A DNA stretch of 64,000 nucleotides, from positions 1-64,000 of the forward strand of contig CAYZWU010000014.1 of assembly GCA_964482235.1 (NCBI GenBank). Direction: 5' to 3'. Shown here piece after piece: positions 21,538 to 29,797 of this stretch. Made by a program: the position numbers and the translations under genes. The first letter of the stretch is position 1; every line of letters begins with the position of its first letter. Source of the stretch: CAYZWU01 sp964482235. GTDB taxonomy: Bacteria > Planctomycetota > B15-G4 > CAYZWU01. The notes beneath the pieces are model-generated. The model was given only the letters and a program-made list of their open reading frames with translations, ran no database searches and was not told the DNA's origin.

Positions 21538-22289
21538 CAGGCCTTTTTTTCGAGCTCGAAAGCTCTGCTCCTGTTCGCCAGGAGGCAGATCCGGTTCACG
21601 ATCTTCCTGCGGGCGCGGGACACGGTGACCTTGAAGTTGCCGTACCGGATGCCGAGCTTCTCGGCCGCCTCGGGGTAGGGCATCCTCTGCACCTCTACCA
21701 TGTGGAGCGCCCTTTTCTCCTTCTTGCTCAGGGCGGTCCTGTAGATGTTGGCATACATGATGAGGAGCAGGCAGAAGGTTCTCTTCGTCCGCTCGATGTC
21801 GTCCTTGCAGATCAGCCTCGCCACGGGATCGAACCGCGAGGGAAGGGCAAAGGCCTCGGGGAAGGCGTCGAGGCTGATGGTCCGCCTCCTCAGCTTCCTG
21901 AGCTGCTCCCTGATGGTGTTGTTGATGATCGAGTAGCTCCAGTTGGCGAATGAACGGTCGTGTATCACCCGGAACTTCGAGGGATAGCGGTAGATGTAGA
22001 TGAAAACGTCCTGGAGCAGGTCCGCCGGGTTGATCTGGTCGAGGTACCCGTGGACCTTCCTGCTGATGATGTTGAGGAACAGCCTGTAGTTGATCTGGTA
22101 GAGAACGGAGTAGGCGTCCGCATTCCGCGTCCGGCCGAACTCGCGCATCAGCAGGTTGTTCGCCTGGTGGAGGGTGACCTCCTCCTCTTCCAGCCTGCGG
22201 ACGACCTTTTCCGCCAGGCTGCCTGGAGACGGCCTTTCGAAAAGGCGGAGCCCTGAGAGCTTCGTTCCGATGGTGCTTTGCTGTTTCAT
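21534..22289 (-). CDS. Sigma-70 family RNA polymerase sigma factor
   Basis: Protein of 251 residues. Region 2 is at about 65-130 (INYRLFLNIISRKV, a DLLQDVFIYIYRYP helix, WSYSIINNTIREQLRKLRRR). Region 4 is at about 190-240 (LSKKEKRALHMVEVQ, PYPEAAEKLGIRYGNFKVTVSRARRKI). The N-terminal 55 residues and the 55-residue linker are unlike standard ECF factors. GAGGAG precedes the ATG at 22289. It lies 51 bases downstream of the large secreted protein on the same strand and may share its sigma-54-type promoter. No anti-sigma gene is adjacent. The stop falls in the inverted-repeat element. Confidence 0.85.
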   Translation of the reverse strand: MKQQSTIGTKLSGLRLFERPSPGSLAEKVVRRLEEEEVTLHQANNLLMREFGRTRNADAYSVLYQINYRLFLNIISRKVHGYLDQINPADLLQDVFIYIYRYPSKFRVIHDRSFANWSYSIINNTIREQLRKLRRRTISLDAFPEAFALPSRFDPVARLICKDDIERTKRTFCLLLIMYANIYRTALSKKEKRALHMVEVQRMPYPEAAEKLGIRYGNFKVTVSRARRKIVNRICLLANRSRAFELEKKAC

Positions 22290-22340
22290 GGTCCACTCCT
22301 CTCGAAAGGCCGTCCAGGGACCGGGCCGGCAGCCGGCCGA

Positions 22341-25300
22341 TCAGTTCTTGAAGAAGGTCTTCAGCTTACCCGCCGGTCCGGGGAGGCCGGCGATGCTGGT
22401 CACGCTGCCCGAAGCGAGCTCGATGACGTCGATCGTGTTCTCCTTGTCGAAGGAGACGTAGAGGAAATCGGGCATCCAGGTCGGAACGGCAGATCCATAG
22501 ATGATGCGGATCGGATGCTTGTTGTTCGCCGGCAGGGTGGGCGACGGATTCGATCCCATGGAACCGTAGCTCGTCACGTAGGCGCTGGAAGCCACGTTCT
22601 GACTCTTCCAGGCATGCCGGTTGAAATCGGGCAGGGCCACGTCGGTTGCGAGGCTCGATCCCGAAAGGGCCGTCCACTGGGCCGTGATCAGGAACTCCCT
22701 CCCCCTGAAGTTCGGCGTCCCGGTGGGATTGAGGATCGGACCCCACGGGCCGTTCTGGTTGACGAAGTCGATGCGGGTGACGGCGGCTCCCTGCGGCGTG
22801 GAATGGGCCACGAAGCAGCCGCCCACGAGGTTCAGGGGATCGGCGATGCCGTTGAGGTAGAGCGGGTCATAGCAGATGGCGCGAGGATTAGCGATCTTCT
22901 CGTACACCGTTCCGCCCTGCCCGACGAGCGGCACCTCGCCGATGATGTCGTCATAGCCGACGCCGCCGATTCCGTGGGGCCCGGATTCGAAGACCAGGAT
23001 GTTGTCCCCACCCTCGTTGCAGACGTAGCCGTGATAGACCTGGGTTCCCCAGCCGAAGAGCTGCTGACGCGGCCCGCAGGTCATGTCCACCGGCCTGTCG
23101 ATCAGCCGGGTCAAGGTCTTGCGCACCGTATTCGTCCTGGGATCGATGATGGAGATCGTGCTCGATCCGTAGTTGCAGACGAAGACGTCTTCGTAATCGG
23201 GCTGGCAGCAGATCCCCATCGGCTCCTCTCCCACGGCGATGTCGCACACCTTCTCGAGGAAGCTCTCCGAGAAGGGATCCACATCGAAGACGGTGACCGA
23301 GGCGCTGCCGCGGTTGCTCACGTAGAGCCGCCTGAGATCCGGGGTGACGACCAGTCCGTGAGGCGAGTCGAGCCCGCCGAGCCGCGCGATCTCCTCCATG
23401 GTATTCGAGTTCAGCACGCGGACGGCGTCGTGCGCCTTGTCCGACGCGAAGAGCAGATTCCCGATCTGCTGGCGGCTCGCATAATTGAGCGGAACGCCCA
23501 CTTCCGCCTCGGCGGCCATCGGGCCTGTGTTGAGAAAGCGGACACCGGACCACGGGCCGACTCCCGGCGGGTAGGGCGGCAGCGGATAGTCGGGCGACAT
23601 GCCGCCGATACCGAGATGGATGAATCCGGTCCTGTCGTCGAAGTACATGCCGCTCATGCCGCACATGTCCACGGTGAAGACCTCGTGCCCCGGGATCGTG
23701 TAAGCGCCGTCAGGAAAGAACGCACGGTTGTCGAGGATCGTGTCGAGGGTGTTCATCGCGACGGGCACGGTCAGGGGCGGGGGGTTCGGCGTGGGGGGGG
23801 AGCTGATCGTGTTGCTGGTAAAGCCGCCCAAGGGGTAGACCAGGTCGCTGTGGAGCTCGTCGCTTGCGTAGGGATTCCAGTTGTCGCGATAGAGCACGTC
23901 GAGGAAGCCGCCCACCTCCATGTCGACGATGTTGCAGGGCGTCTTGCCCTCGACGGCCTCGGGATAGAGCTGCGCCGAGCCGTTCGAGTCGCGGACAAGG
24001 GTGTCCGTGCCCGAGGAGCCCTCGTTCACGCCCGGAATCGGCGTCAACCGCCCCAGTCCCACGGGATAGGAGTAGTTGTTGCCCGTCCCCATCATCACGC
24101 TTCCGAAGGGGTTGTAAAAGGCGGTGCAGGTGACGAGCTCGGCCTTCCCCGAACCGGGCGTGTTGGTGGTGAAACCGTTCCCGTCGAGATCGATGGCGCC
24201 CACGCCGCCCCGTCCCATGCTGAAATAGATCGCGTTAGGCGAAACGGGTGCGTTCACATATCGTTGCCTGTCGAGCACGGAAAAACTCCTGGAAAGGCGG
24301 GGGGCGCCATCAGCATAGAATCTCTCGCCGTGGAATCCGGCGACGCCGAGGTTCTCCGGTCCGAAGACCGGCAGCGAACCGTCCGGATCGCCGGTGACAT
24401 CGTTGTGCAGGTAGTCGTAGACGGAAATCTCGATCCGCATGCGAACGTCATCGATCTGCTGGGGGAGGAGCTTCTCCACCGAGCTCCCCGGCAGGTCGAT
24501 CACCGGATCGATCAGAAAGGTGGCCATGTTGTTCTGGTTCAGGGGGTAGGCCCTGAAGGGGATCGGCGTCCCGGGCTCGAGGGGAGTGCCCTGCGAGTCG
24601 AGCAGCGTGGCATGAAGCACGATGTTCGGGCAGAGCGGGTTAATCGTTCCCGTGCACTCCGGGGGCGGGGGCCACTGGAGCGCCTTTCTGTTGGGGACGG
24701 GAGCCGTGTTGCCCCGATAGGGCGCCATGTTGAAGACAACGGAACGTCCCACGGTGACGGGAACGACCGGCTTGTTGAAGGTGACGACGAAGGCGCTCTT
24801 CGGCGTGACCACGAGGTCGTCGGGTGAGTCGACGCCGGGCCACTGGTCGTGCAGCGGCTTCTCCGTGTTCGGGTTGATCACGAAGTCGGTGGCGCTGATG
24901 TCGACGAGCCTCACGGCAACGTCGTCGTCCAGAACACCCAGGCCGGTGCGGCGCACCAGGTGATGCGAGCTCACCGGCAAAACCGTTCCGTCGACTGCGC
25001 GAAGGCTCCTGATCGAAAGACGGATCTCCTTTCCGGACCAGACGCCCGGAGCTGCGGCGGAGCTTGTCAGCGCGGTATCCTTGGGAACTCCGATCCGCCC
25101 CGTGCCGGTCTGGGCGATGAAGGTGACGATATCGCGCCCGACCTCGGCGCCGGCCGGCCAGTTGGGGGAGAGATCGTAGGGCCCGTTGCCGAAGACGTCG
25201 AAACCGTTGACAACGACGGTGCACGGCACGTGAGCGCCCGTCTCGTCCTCGATCGCGATCGTGCCGATCAGGTAGTCGCGGGCCGCCGGCGCCTGCGTGC

Positions 25301-25847
25301 TGAAGATCGAGAGGGGATCGACGTTGAAGGGCAGCTTCACCTGGATGAACTGCGTGGCCGCGGTGCTGGGAGCGCCGGAGCTGTCGGCGAATTCCGGCAT
25401 GGTGTCCGGCCTCAGGTGAACGGCCGGGTTGCCGTCGTCGTCGGTCCATATGTCCGGGTTGTCATAGATCGCCCGGTCGCCGGGATTGTGGAACACGCAG
25501 GCCGCCACCTGCTCGTTGAAGATGTTGTTGGCCGCGTTGGCAAAGCTCTCGAAGTCGTTGATCCGGGTGTCCAGCGTTCCATCGCCGTCGGAATCGAAAT
25601 ACCCGGCCGCCCTGTCCCCCTTGGGATGGAATTCGAGCGTGTCCGGTCCGATCCTGTTCCCCGTCACCAGGACGGCGGGAGTCTCGTCGTAGAGCTGATT
25701 GTGAGGCACGTTCACGGTTCCTTGCACTTCCCTGCCCTGAGGAGCCGGTGCCACGCCGGCGAGGAGGGGGACGAGGCAGCTCAGGCAGGCGGCGAGCAGC
25801 ATCGGCGTGAGGGGGAAGCAGGAGTGCTTGTTCGAAGAATCGATCAT
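22341..25847 (-). CDS. Large secreted protein with YVTN-type beta-propeller
   Basis: Predicted exported protein of 1168 residues with a signal peptide at 1-36 (core MLLAACLSCLVPLLAG). Residues about 60-560 are all-beta with SDGDGTLD-like calcium-binding sequence (YFDSDGDGTLDTRIND) and Ig- or cadherin-like segments. Residues about 770-1010 hold YVTN/NHL propeller blades (VVTPDLRRLYVSNRG, VFVCNYGSSTISIIDPRTN, PHGLVVTP). It probably acts at or outside the cell surface; the ligand is unknown. AGGGAGG precedes the ATG. A sigma-54-type promoter lies about 140 bases upstream. A small GGCCGG-CTG-CCGGCC hairpin follows the stop, before the sigma factor gene. Confidence 0.82.
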   Translation of the reverse strand: MIDSSNKHSCFPLTPMLLAACLSCLVPLLAGVAPAPQGREVQGTVNVPHNQLYDETPAVLVTGNRIGPDTLEFHPKGDRAAGYFDSDGDGTLDTRINDFESFANAANNIFNEQVAACVFHNPGDRAIYDNPDIWTDDDGNPAVHLRPDTMPEFADSSGAPSTAATQFIQVKLPFNVDPLSIFSTQAPAARDYLIGTIAIEDETGAHVPCTVVVNGFDVFGNGPYDLSPNWPAGAEVGRDIVTFIAQTGTGRIGVPKDTALTSSAAAPGVWSGKEIRLSIRSLRAVDGTVLPVSSHHLVRRTGLGVLDDDVAVRLVDISATDFVINPNTEKPLHDQWPGVDSPDDLVVTPKSAFVVTFNKPVVPVTVGRSVVFNMAPYRGNTAPVPNRKALQWPPPPECTGTINPLCPNIVLHATLLDSQGTPLEPGTPIPFRAYPLNQNNMATFLIDPVIDLPGSSVEKLLPQQIDDVRMRIEISVYDYLHNDVTGDPDGSLPVFGPENLGVAGFHGERFYADGAPRLSRSFSVLDRQRYVNAPVSPNAIYFSMGRGGVGAIDLDGNGFTTNTPGSGKAELVTCTAFYNPFGSVMMGTGNNYSYPVGLGRLTPIPGVNEGSSGTDTLVRDSNGSAQLYPEAVEGKTPCNIVDMEVGGFLDVLYRDNWNPYASDELHSDLVYPLGGFTSNTISSPPTPNPPPLTVPVAMNTLDTILDNRAFFPDGAYTIPGHEVFTVDMCGMSGMYFDDRTGFIHLGIGGMSPDYPLPPYPPGVGPWSGVRFLNTGPMAAEAEVGVPLNYASRQQIGNLLFASDKAHDAVRVLNSNTMEEIARLGGLDSPHGLVVTPDLRRLYVSNRGSASVTVFDVDPFSESFLEKVCDIAVGEEPMGICCQPDYEDVFVCNYGSSTISIIDPRTNTVRKTLTRLIDRPVDMTCGPRQQLFGWGTQVYHGYVCNEGGDNILVFESGPHGIGGVGYDDIIGEVPLVGQGGTVYEKIANPRAICYDPLYLNGIADPLNLVGGCFVAHSTPQGAAVTRIDFVNQNGPWGPILNPTGTPNFRGREFLITAQWTALSGSSLATDVALPDFNRHAWKSQNVASSAYVTSYGSMGSNPSPTLPANNKHPIRIIYGSAVPTWMPDFLYVSFDKENTIDVIELASGSVTSIAGLPGPAGKLKTFFKN

Positions 25848-25983
25848 TTTGAAACCTCCCTGTTGTCAAAAGAGCTCGATTTCGAGCAGATGGGCACCCT
25901 GTTCGCCCTCGGACTCGAGTTTTCCCGCGGGGGAATCCTCGATAGATCGGTCGAGTCGATTTTTTCCAGGTGTGTTCTGTTTA

Positions 25984-25999
25984 TGCAAAGAACGTGCCA
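25984..25999 (-). promoter_or_regulatory. Sigma-54 (RpoN) -24/-12 promoter
   Basis: The minus strand reads TGGCACG-TTCT-TTGCA (25999 to 25984). This matches the sigma-54 consensus TGGCACG-N4-TTGCW at every conserved position with correct spacing. The predicted start near 25973 gives a leader of about 125 bases for the secreted propeller protein. No enhancer-binding activator gene is in the window. Confidence 0.65.
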
Positions 26000-26114
26000 G
26001 AAGTGGGAATGTTGACAGCCGTTGCCGTCAAAGGAGTTGTGACAGGTTGGCCAGGGTTGTTCTTTCTGGGGGTGCGAAGTCACACACTCAATGTGCGTTA
26101 CCGCGCATGAAATG

Positions 26115-27197
26115 TCAGCTCAGCATCGCCTTGATCCGGTCCCAGGTGGTCCGCTTCTGATCGATGTAGACGATCCGATCTCCGGTCTCGACCGTTTTCC
26201 CCGTGAACTCGGTGAAAGTCTCCATGCCGCGGATGATGCAGAGAATATTGACGGCATTCTCGATCAGGGTCTTGGCAAAGTCGACGTAGGAGATCTTCTT
26301 CCCTCCCAGATCACCCACCTCGAGGCTGTAGAGCGTCTCGCCCCGGCTGCTCGTGGTGATCACGTCCATCAACCGGATCACGCCCCTGTCCTGGCTCTCG
26401 TGAACGAGAAGGTTGTTCACTATCCGGTTCGAGAAGACGACGGCGTCGCAGTTCGATGCCTCGAACAGGGAGCGGTGCTTCTGGCTCAGGCATTCCGCCA
26501 CGGTGACCAGCTCCGGCCTCATGTGCTCGAGGAACGAGACGATCGATGCCACCACGCTGTCGCTGTGCGGATCGTCCGGCGATGTGCAGAGCACGATCGC
26601 CTCGCGCGCATCGCTGATGTTGGCCTGGTCGAAGGTCTCCCCTTCGATGGGGGAGCCCCGCACGAAGGAGACGTTGGAGAGGGTGAAGGGCAGCTCGGCG
26701 ATGTCGTCGGTGATGATGACGATCTGGCGGTCGCGGTTGCGCTCGTCCTCCCGAAGCTCCTCCACGAGCTGCCGGACCCGCGACTCGGAGGGAAAATTGA
26801 CGATCAGGATGTGGTCCTTGGCGTAGACCTGGCTCATGCCTTTGACCTCCCTGTTATGAAGTTCGATAAACCAGTCGACAATGATGCCGAATAAAGTGGT
26901 GAACGCGGCAAGACCGATCAGAACGATGAAGACCAAGGTTCCGATGCGGGCACCGAGGCTCTCGGCCGAGAGATCGCCGTAGCCGATCGTGGAGATCGAG
27001 ATGAAGCTGTACCAGATGCAGTCGGCAATCTCGAGGGGTTCTCCGGCGGACTCATGCAACGGTCCGTCGAAGAGGTAGAACGTACCGGCGTTGCCGGCAA
27101 GGCTCACGAAGAGGGTCACCAGGACCGTCGTGAGGCCGAGCGACTTCTTCTTCCTGATTCTCCAGAGGTAGTATCGGAGAGTGAACTTGATCGGCAC
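26115..27197 (-). CDS. Potassium channel with two membrane helices and RCK (TrkA-N) domain
   Basis: K+ channel protein of 360 residues. A first membrane helix (TTVLVTLFVSLAGNAGTFYL) is followed by a pore helix, the selectivity filter STIGYGD and a second helix (GTLVFIVLIGLAAFTTLFGI). From about residue 130 an RCK/TrkA-N Rossmann domain follows (DHILIVNFPSESRVRQLVEEL), then a C-terminal regulatory part. Such channels open in response to cytoplasmic ligands. It begins 6 bases after the spermidine-synthase-like gene and is the last gene of the PspA operon, so its activity is probably tied to envelope stress. Confidence 0.93.
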   Translation of the reverse strand: MPIKFTLRYYLWRIRKKKSLGLTTVLVTLFVSLAGNAGTFYLFDGPLHESAGEPLEIADCIWYSFISISTIGYGDLSAESLGARIGTLVFIVLIGLAAFTTLFGIIVDWFIELHNREVKGMSQVYAKDHILIVNFPSESRVRQLVEELREDERNRDRQIVIITDDIAELPFTLSNVSFVRGSPIEGETFDQANISDAREAIVLCTSPDDPHSDSVVASIVSFLEHMRPELVTVAECLSQKHRSLFEASNCDAVVFSNRIVNNLLVHESQDRGVIRLMDVITTSSRGETLYSLEVGDLGGKKISYVDFAKTLIENAVNILCIIRGMETFTEFTGKTVETGDRIVYIDQKRTTWDRIKAMLS

Positions 27198-27203
27198 CGG
27201 TCA

Positions 27204-28862
27204 TCAACCTCCTTTCCAGGCGTCGCGAAAGTAGGAAACAATCACCGGATTCATCAGGGTGTTTTCCTCGATTTCTCGTTCCGTTTCAAGCCACCCCTTG
27301 CCGAAATCGAGGCTGGCCCTGAGGAGGGCCGGTGTGAGGAAGCGCGTCGGGACGCCGAGCTTCCTCACCTGGCAGAGGCCTTGGCGCACCTCCTCCGGCT
27401 TTCGCGCGTCCTTCCAGGCCAGGTACCATCCCCACTCGCCGAAGCTGGGGACGTTCTCGTGGTAGGGGATGATGCCGAAGCCGGCCGCGGCGAGGGTCCT
27501 GCCGATGCAGAGATAGGCGTGCTTCGCGTGGAAGGGGCTCGTGGCCTGTGTGACGACGATCCCGCCCGGCAGCAGCCGCTCCCGCAGGGCGGCATAGAAG
27601 TCGACGCTGTAGAGCTTGGCCACCTCGAGCTGGTCCGGATCGGGCAGGTCGATGAAGACCACGTCGAAGGAACCTTCCCTCTCGCGCACGAACCGGTCCG
27701 CATCCATGATGAGGACATGGACCTCGGCCAGGGGATGGAGGCGGCCGGTGAACATCTCCGACTGCCGCTGGCTTTCCTGGAGGACCTCGATCTTCTCGCC
27801 CTTTCTGACGGCGGCCGAGGTCTCCACCGTCACGCGCGCATCGAGAAAGGCGCCGCGATTCAGCCTCACCAGGTGTTCATCCTCGGCGGCGAGGCGGACC
27901 ACCTCGCGGTCGATGTCCACCAGGGTGACGCTTTCCACGTCAGGGTAGGCCAGCACCTCGCGCAGGGCCAGGCCGTCGCCGCCGCCGAGGATCAGCACGC
28001 GGCTGCGCCTGGCGGCCAGGCTCATGGCCGGGTGGATCAGCATCTCGTGGTAGATGTGCTCGTCGGTGGAGGAGAACTGGATGTGCCCGTTGATGTAGAG
28101 GTTGATCCTGTCCTTTCTCTTCGTGAGCACCAGGTGTTGATACGGCGTGGTCCGGCTGATCACGACGGGATCCCGGTAGTACTTCTGCTCGCCGTACCGC
28201 GTCCAGTCCTCGGCCTTTATGAATCCGAGGCAGAGGGCGGCGGCAACGGCGAGGCCCGCCAAACCGAGCGCCGCTTTCCGCCTGACCAGCCCGGCGAAGA
28301 GGACGAGGCCCAGCAGGGCCAGGGATGTGTTGATCAGTCCCAGCAGGAAACCGATGCGGGCCAGGGTGAAGTTGACGAGAAGCACGTAGGTGAAGAGCAG
28401 CGCGCCCGCCAGTGCTCCGATGTAGTCCATGGAGAGGATCTCGGAGAGGTTCGCCCGGAGGGAGAGGGCGTACTCGTTGTTGATCCGGATGATGATGGGG
28501 ATCTCCATCCCGATCAGGATTCCGATCATCAGGGAGAAGCCATAGAGGACCACCCGGTGGCTTTCGGTGTGAATGAAGGCCGTGTAGATCACCGTGGCGC
28601 TGAAACCGCCCACCAGGCCGAGGATGATCTCGATCATCAGGAACTTCCCGAAGAGGTTCCCCCGGATCCGATGCTGCAGCATCGATCCCACACCCATGGC
28701 GAACATCACGATCCCGATGACGATGAAGATCTCCTCGTGGGAGGATCCTATGAGGTGGTTCCCCAGAACGCTCAGGACATACTCGTAGACGAGTCCGCAG
28801 GCCCCCAGCACGAAGGTGGAGAAGACGAGGAGGATCCTCATGCGACGCTTGTTCCGGAGCAT
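27204..28862 (-). CDS. Membrane-fused spermidine synthase-like aminopropyltransferase
   Basis: Protein of 552 residues. The N-terminal 210 residues form about seven membrane helices (LLVFSTFVLGACGLVYEYVL and later segments). A cytoplasmic spermidine-synthase fold follows: YQHLVLTKRKDRINLYINGHIQ, then the AdoMet-type nucleotide loop VLILGGGDGLALREVL and VTLVDIDREVV. A segment of about 40 residues (near 355-395, with RKGEKIEVLQESQRQ) is inserted before DADRFV and VVFIDLPDPDQLE. This layout is known in actinobacterial and proteobacterial DUF350 clusters. The start at 28862 has GGAG upstream and sits 11 bases after the DUF350 stop. The product of the reaction is unproven; the soluble speE at 46970 probably makes the bulk polyamine. 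Confidence 0.9.
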   Translation of the reverse strand: MLRNKRRMRILLVFSTFVLGACGLVYEYVLSVLGNHLIGSSHEEIFIVIGIVMFAMGVGSMLQHRIRGNLFGKFLMIEIILGLVGGFSATVIYTAFIHTESHRVVLYGFSLMIGILIGMEIPIIIRINNEYALSLRANLSEILSMDYIGALAGALLFTYVLLVNFTLARIGFLLGLINTSLALLGLVLFAGLVRRKAALGLAGLAVAAALCLGFIKAEDWTRYGEQKYYRDPVVISRTTPYQHLVLTKRKDRINLYINGHIQFSSTDEHIYHEMLIHPAMSLAARRSRVLILGGGDGLALREVLAYPDVESVTLVDIDREVVRLAAEDEHLVRLNRGAFLDARVTVETSAAVRKGEKIEVLQESQRQSEMFTGRLHPLAEVHVLIMDADRFVREREGSFDVVFIDLPDPDQLEVAKLYSVDFYAALRERLLPGGIVVTQATSPFHAKHAYLCIGRTLAAAGFGIIPYHENVPSFGEWGWYLAWKDARKPEEVRQGLCQVRKLGVPTRFLTPALLRASLDFGKGWLETEREIEENTLMNPVIVSYFRDAWKGG

Positions 28863-28873
28863 CGATTCTCCGC

Positions 28874-29749
28874 TCAGAGTGAGAAGAAGATCACGGCGGC
28901 CGCGCCGATCACCACGGAGCTTTCCACCAGGGCGGCTGCCAGGTTGTGGTCCTCGGCGATCTCCTTGTCGAAGGTGGCCTTCGGCCACATGAAGAGATCG
29001 GCCGTCCAGCGGACGGCGAAGAGGAGAACGCAGCCCGCCACGGCATAGACGGCAAAGGAAACGACGTTCTCGCTCATGGTGGTGATGCTGCCGGCCAGTC
29101 CCTTGAGGAGGATGATCCCGATGGCGATCATGTTGCCTCCCAGGGCCACGCCGGCGGCCACGTTGTCCTTCTCGATCTCTTCGTGGATGTTGTAGCGGGT
29201 CACCAGCTGGTAGAAGCCCACGAAGCAGATCAGGGCCGCCTCGCCGAGGCAGAAGAAGAGGGCGGCCGAGAGGACGTCGCCTTCCCCGTGGAAGGCGCCG
29301 GCGATGACCAGCCCGGAGGTGATGTAGTTGCCGAACTGGACGGCGCCCGTGCCGGAGTTGCGGTCCTCGATGATCTCCTTCCGCGTGCTGAACTGGCGCA
29401 GGATCAGCTTGTCAACCACCCACCGGCTGATGTTCAGGAGGATGATTCCCGCCAGGGAGTAGAGGAAGACCTCGACCAGGTCGCCGGTGTATTCCTTGAT
29501 CGTGTAGACGGCGTCGGGATCCTCGGGCTCGTGAAGCGTTCCGAGGAAGATGATGATCACACCGAGGTAGTAGCCCGCCATGCTGAGCCCCAGGGCGGGA
29601 TTGTCCTTCTCGGTGAGCTGCTCGTCCAGCTTGTAGGGTGTGAGAAAGTCCTTGCCGATCTTGGCCACGATCAGGACAAGAAAACCGAGGGCCGTGAATC
29701 CGATACCCACGGGGAGATCGCTCAAGATTTCCATTATCTGTTCGTTCAT
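28874..29749 (-). CDS. DUF350 family membrane protein (YjfL-like, duplicated)
   Basis: Integral membrane protein of 291 residues with about eight helices in two homologous halves. Each half has the DUF350 pattern of a helix, then DNPALGLSMAGYYLGV or DNVAAGVALGGNMIA. The duplicated form is common where DUF350 is found with spermidine synthase. Molecular function is unknown; an ion or small-solute path in the inner membrane is a reasonable guess. It is flanked by the anchored coiled-coil protein and the aminopropyltransferase. Confidence 0.9.
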   Translation of the reverse strand: MNEQIMEILSDLPVGIGFTALGFLVLIVAKIGKDFLTPYKLDEQLTEKDNPALGLSMAGYYLGVIIIFLGTLHEPEDPDAVYTIKEYTGDLVEVFLYSLAGIILLNISRWVVDKLILRQFSTRKEIIEDRNSGTGAVQFGNYITSGLVIAGAFHGEGDVLSAALFFCLGEAALICFVGFYQLVTRYNIHEEIEKDNVAAGVALGGNMIAIGIILLKGLAGSITTMSENVVSFAVYAVAGCVLLFAVRWTADLFMWPKATFDKEIAEDHNLAAALVESSVVIGAAAVIFFSL

Positions 29750-29797
29750 CGTCTCCGTCCTGTTTTTCGCTTGCAGGGTGAAAAAAGAGTCGCGCCG

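Noticed and set aside
22278..24827. 849-codon plus-strand frame opposite the secreted propeller gene
   Set aside because: Composition typical of antisense GC-rich DNA. The minus-strand gene has a signal peptide, a ribosome site and propeller repeats.
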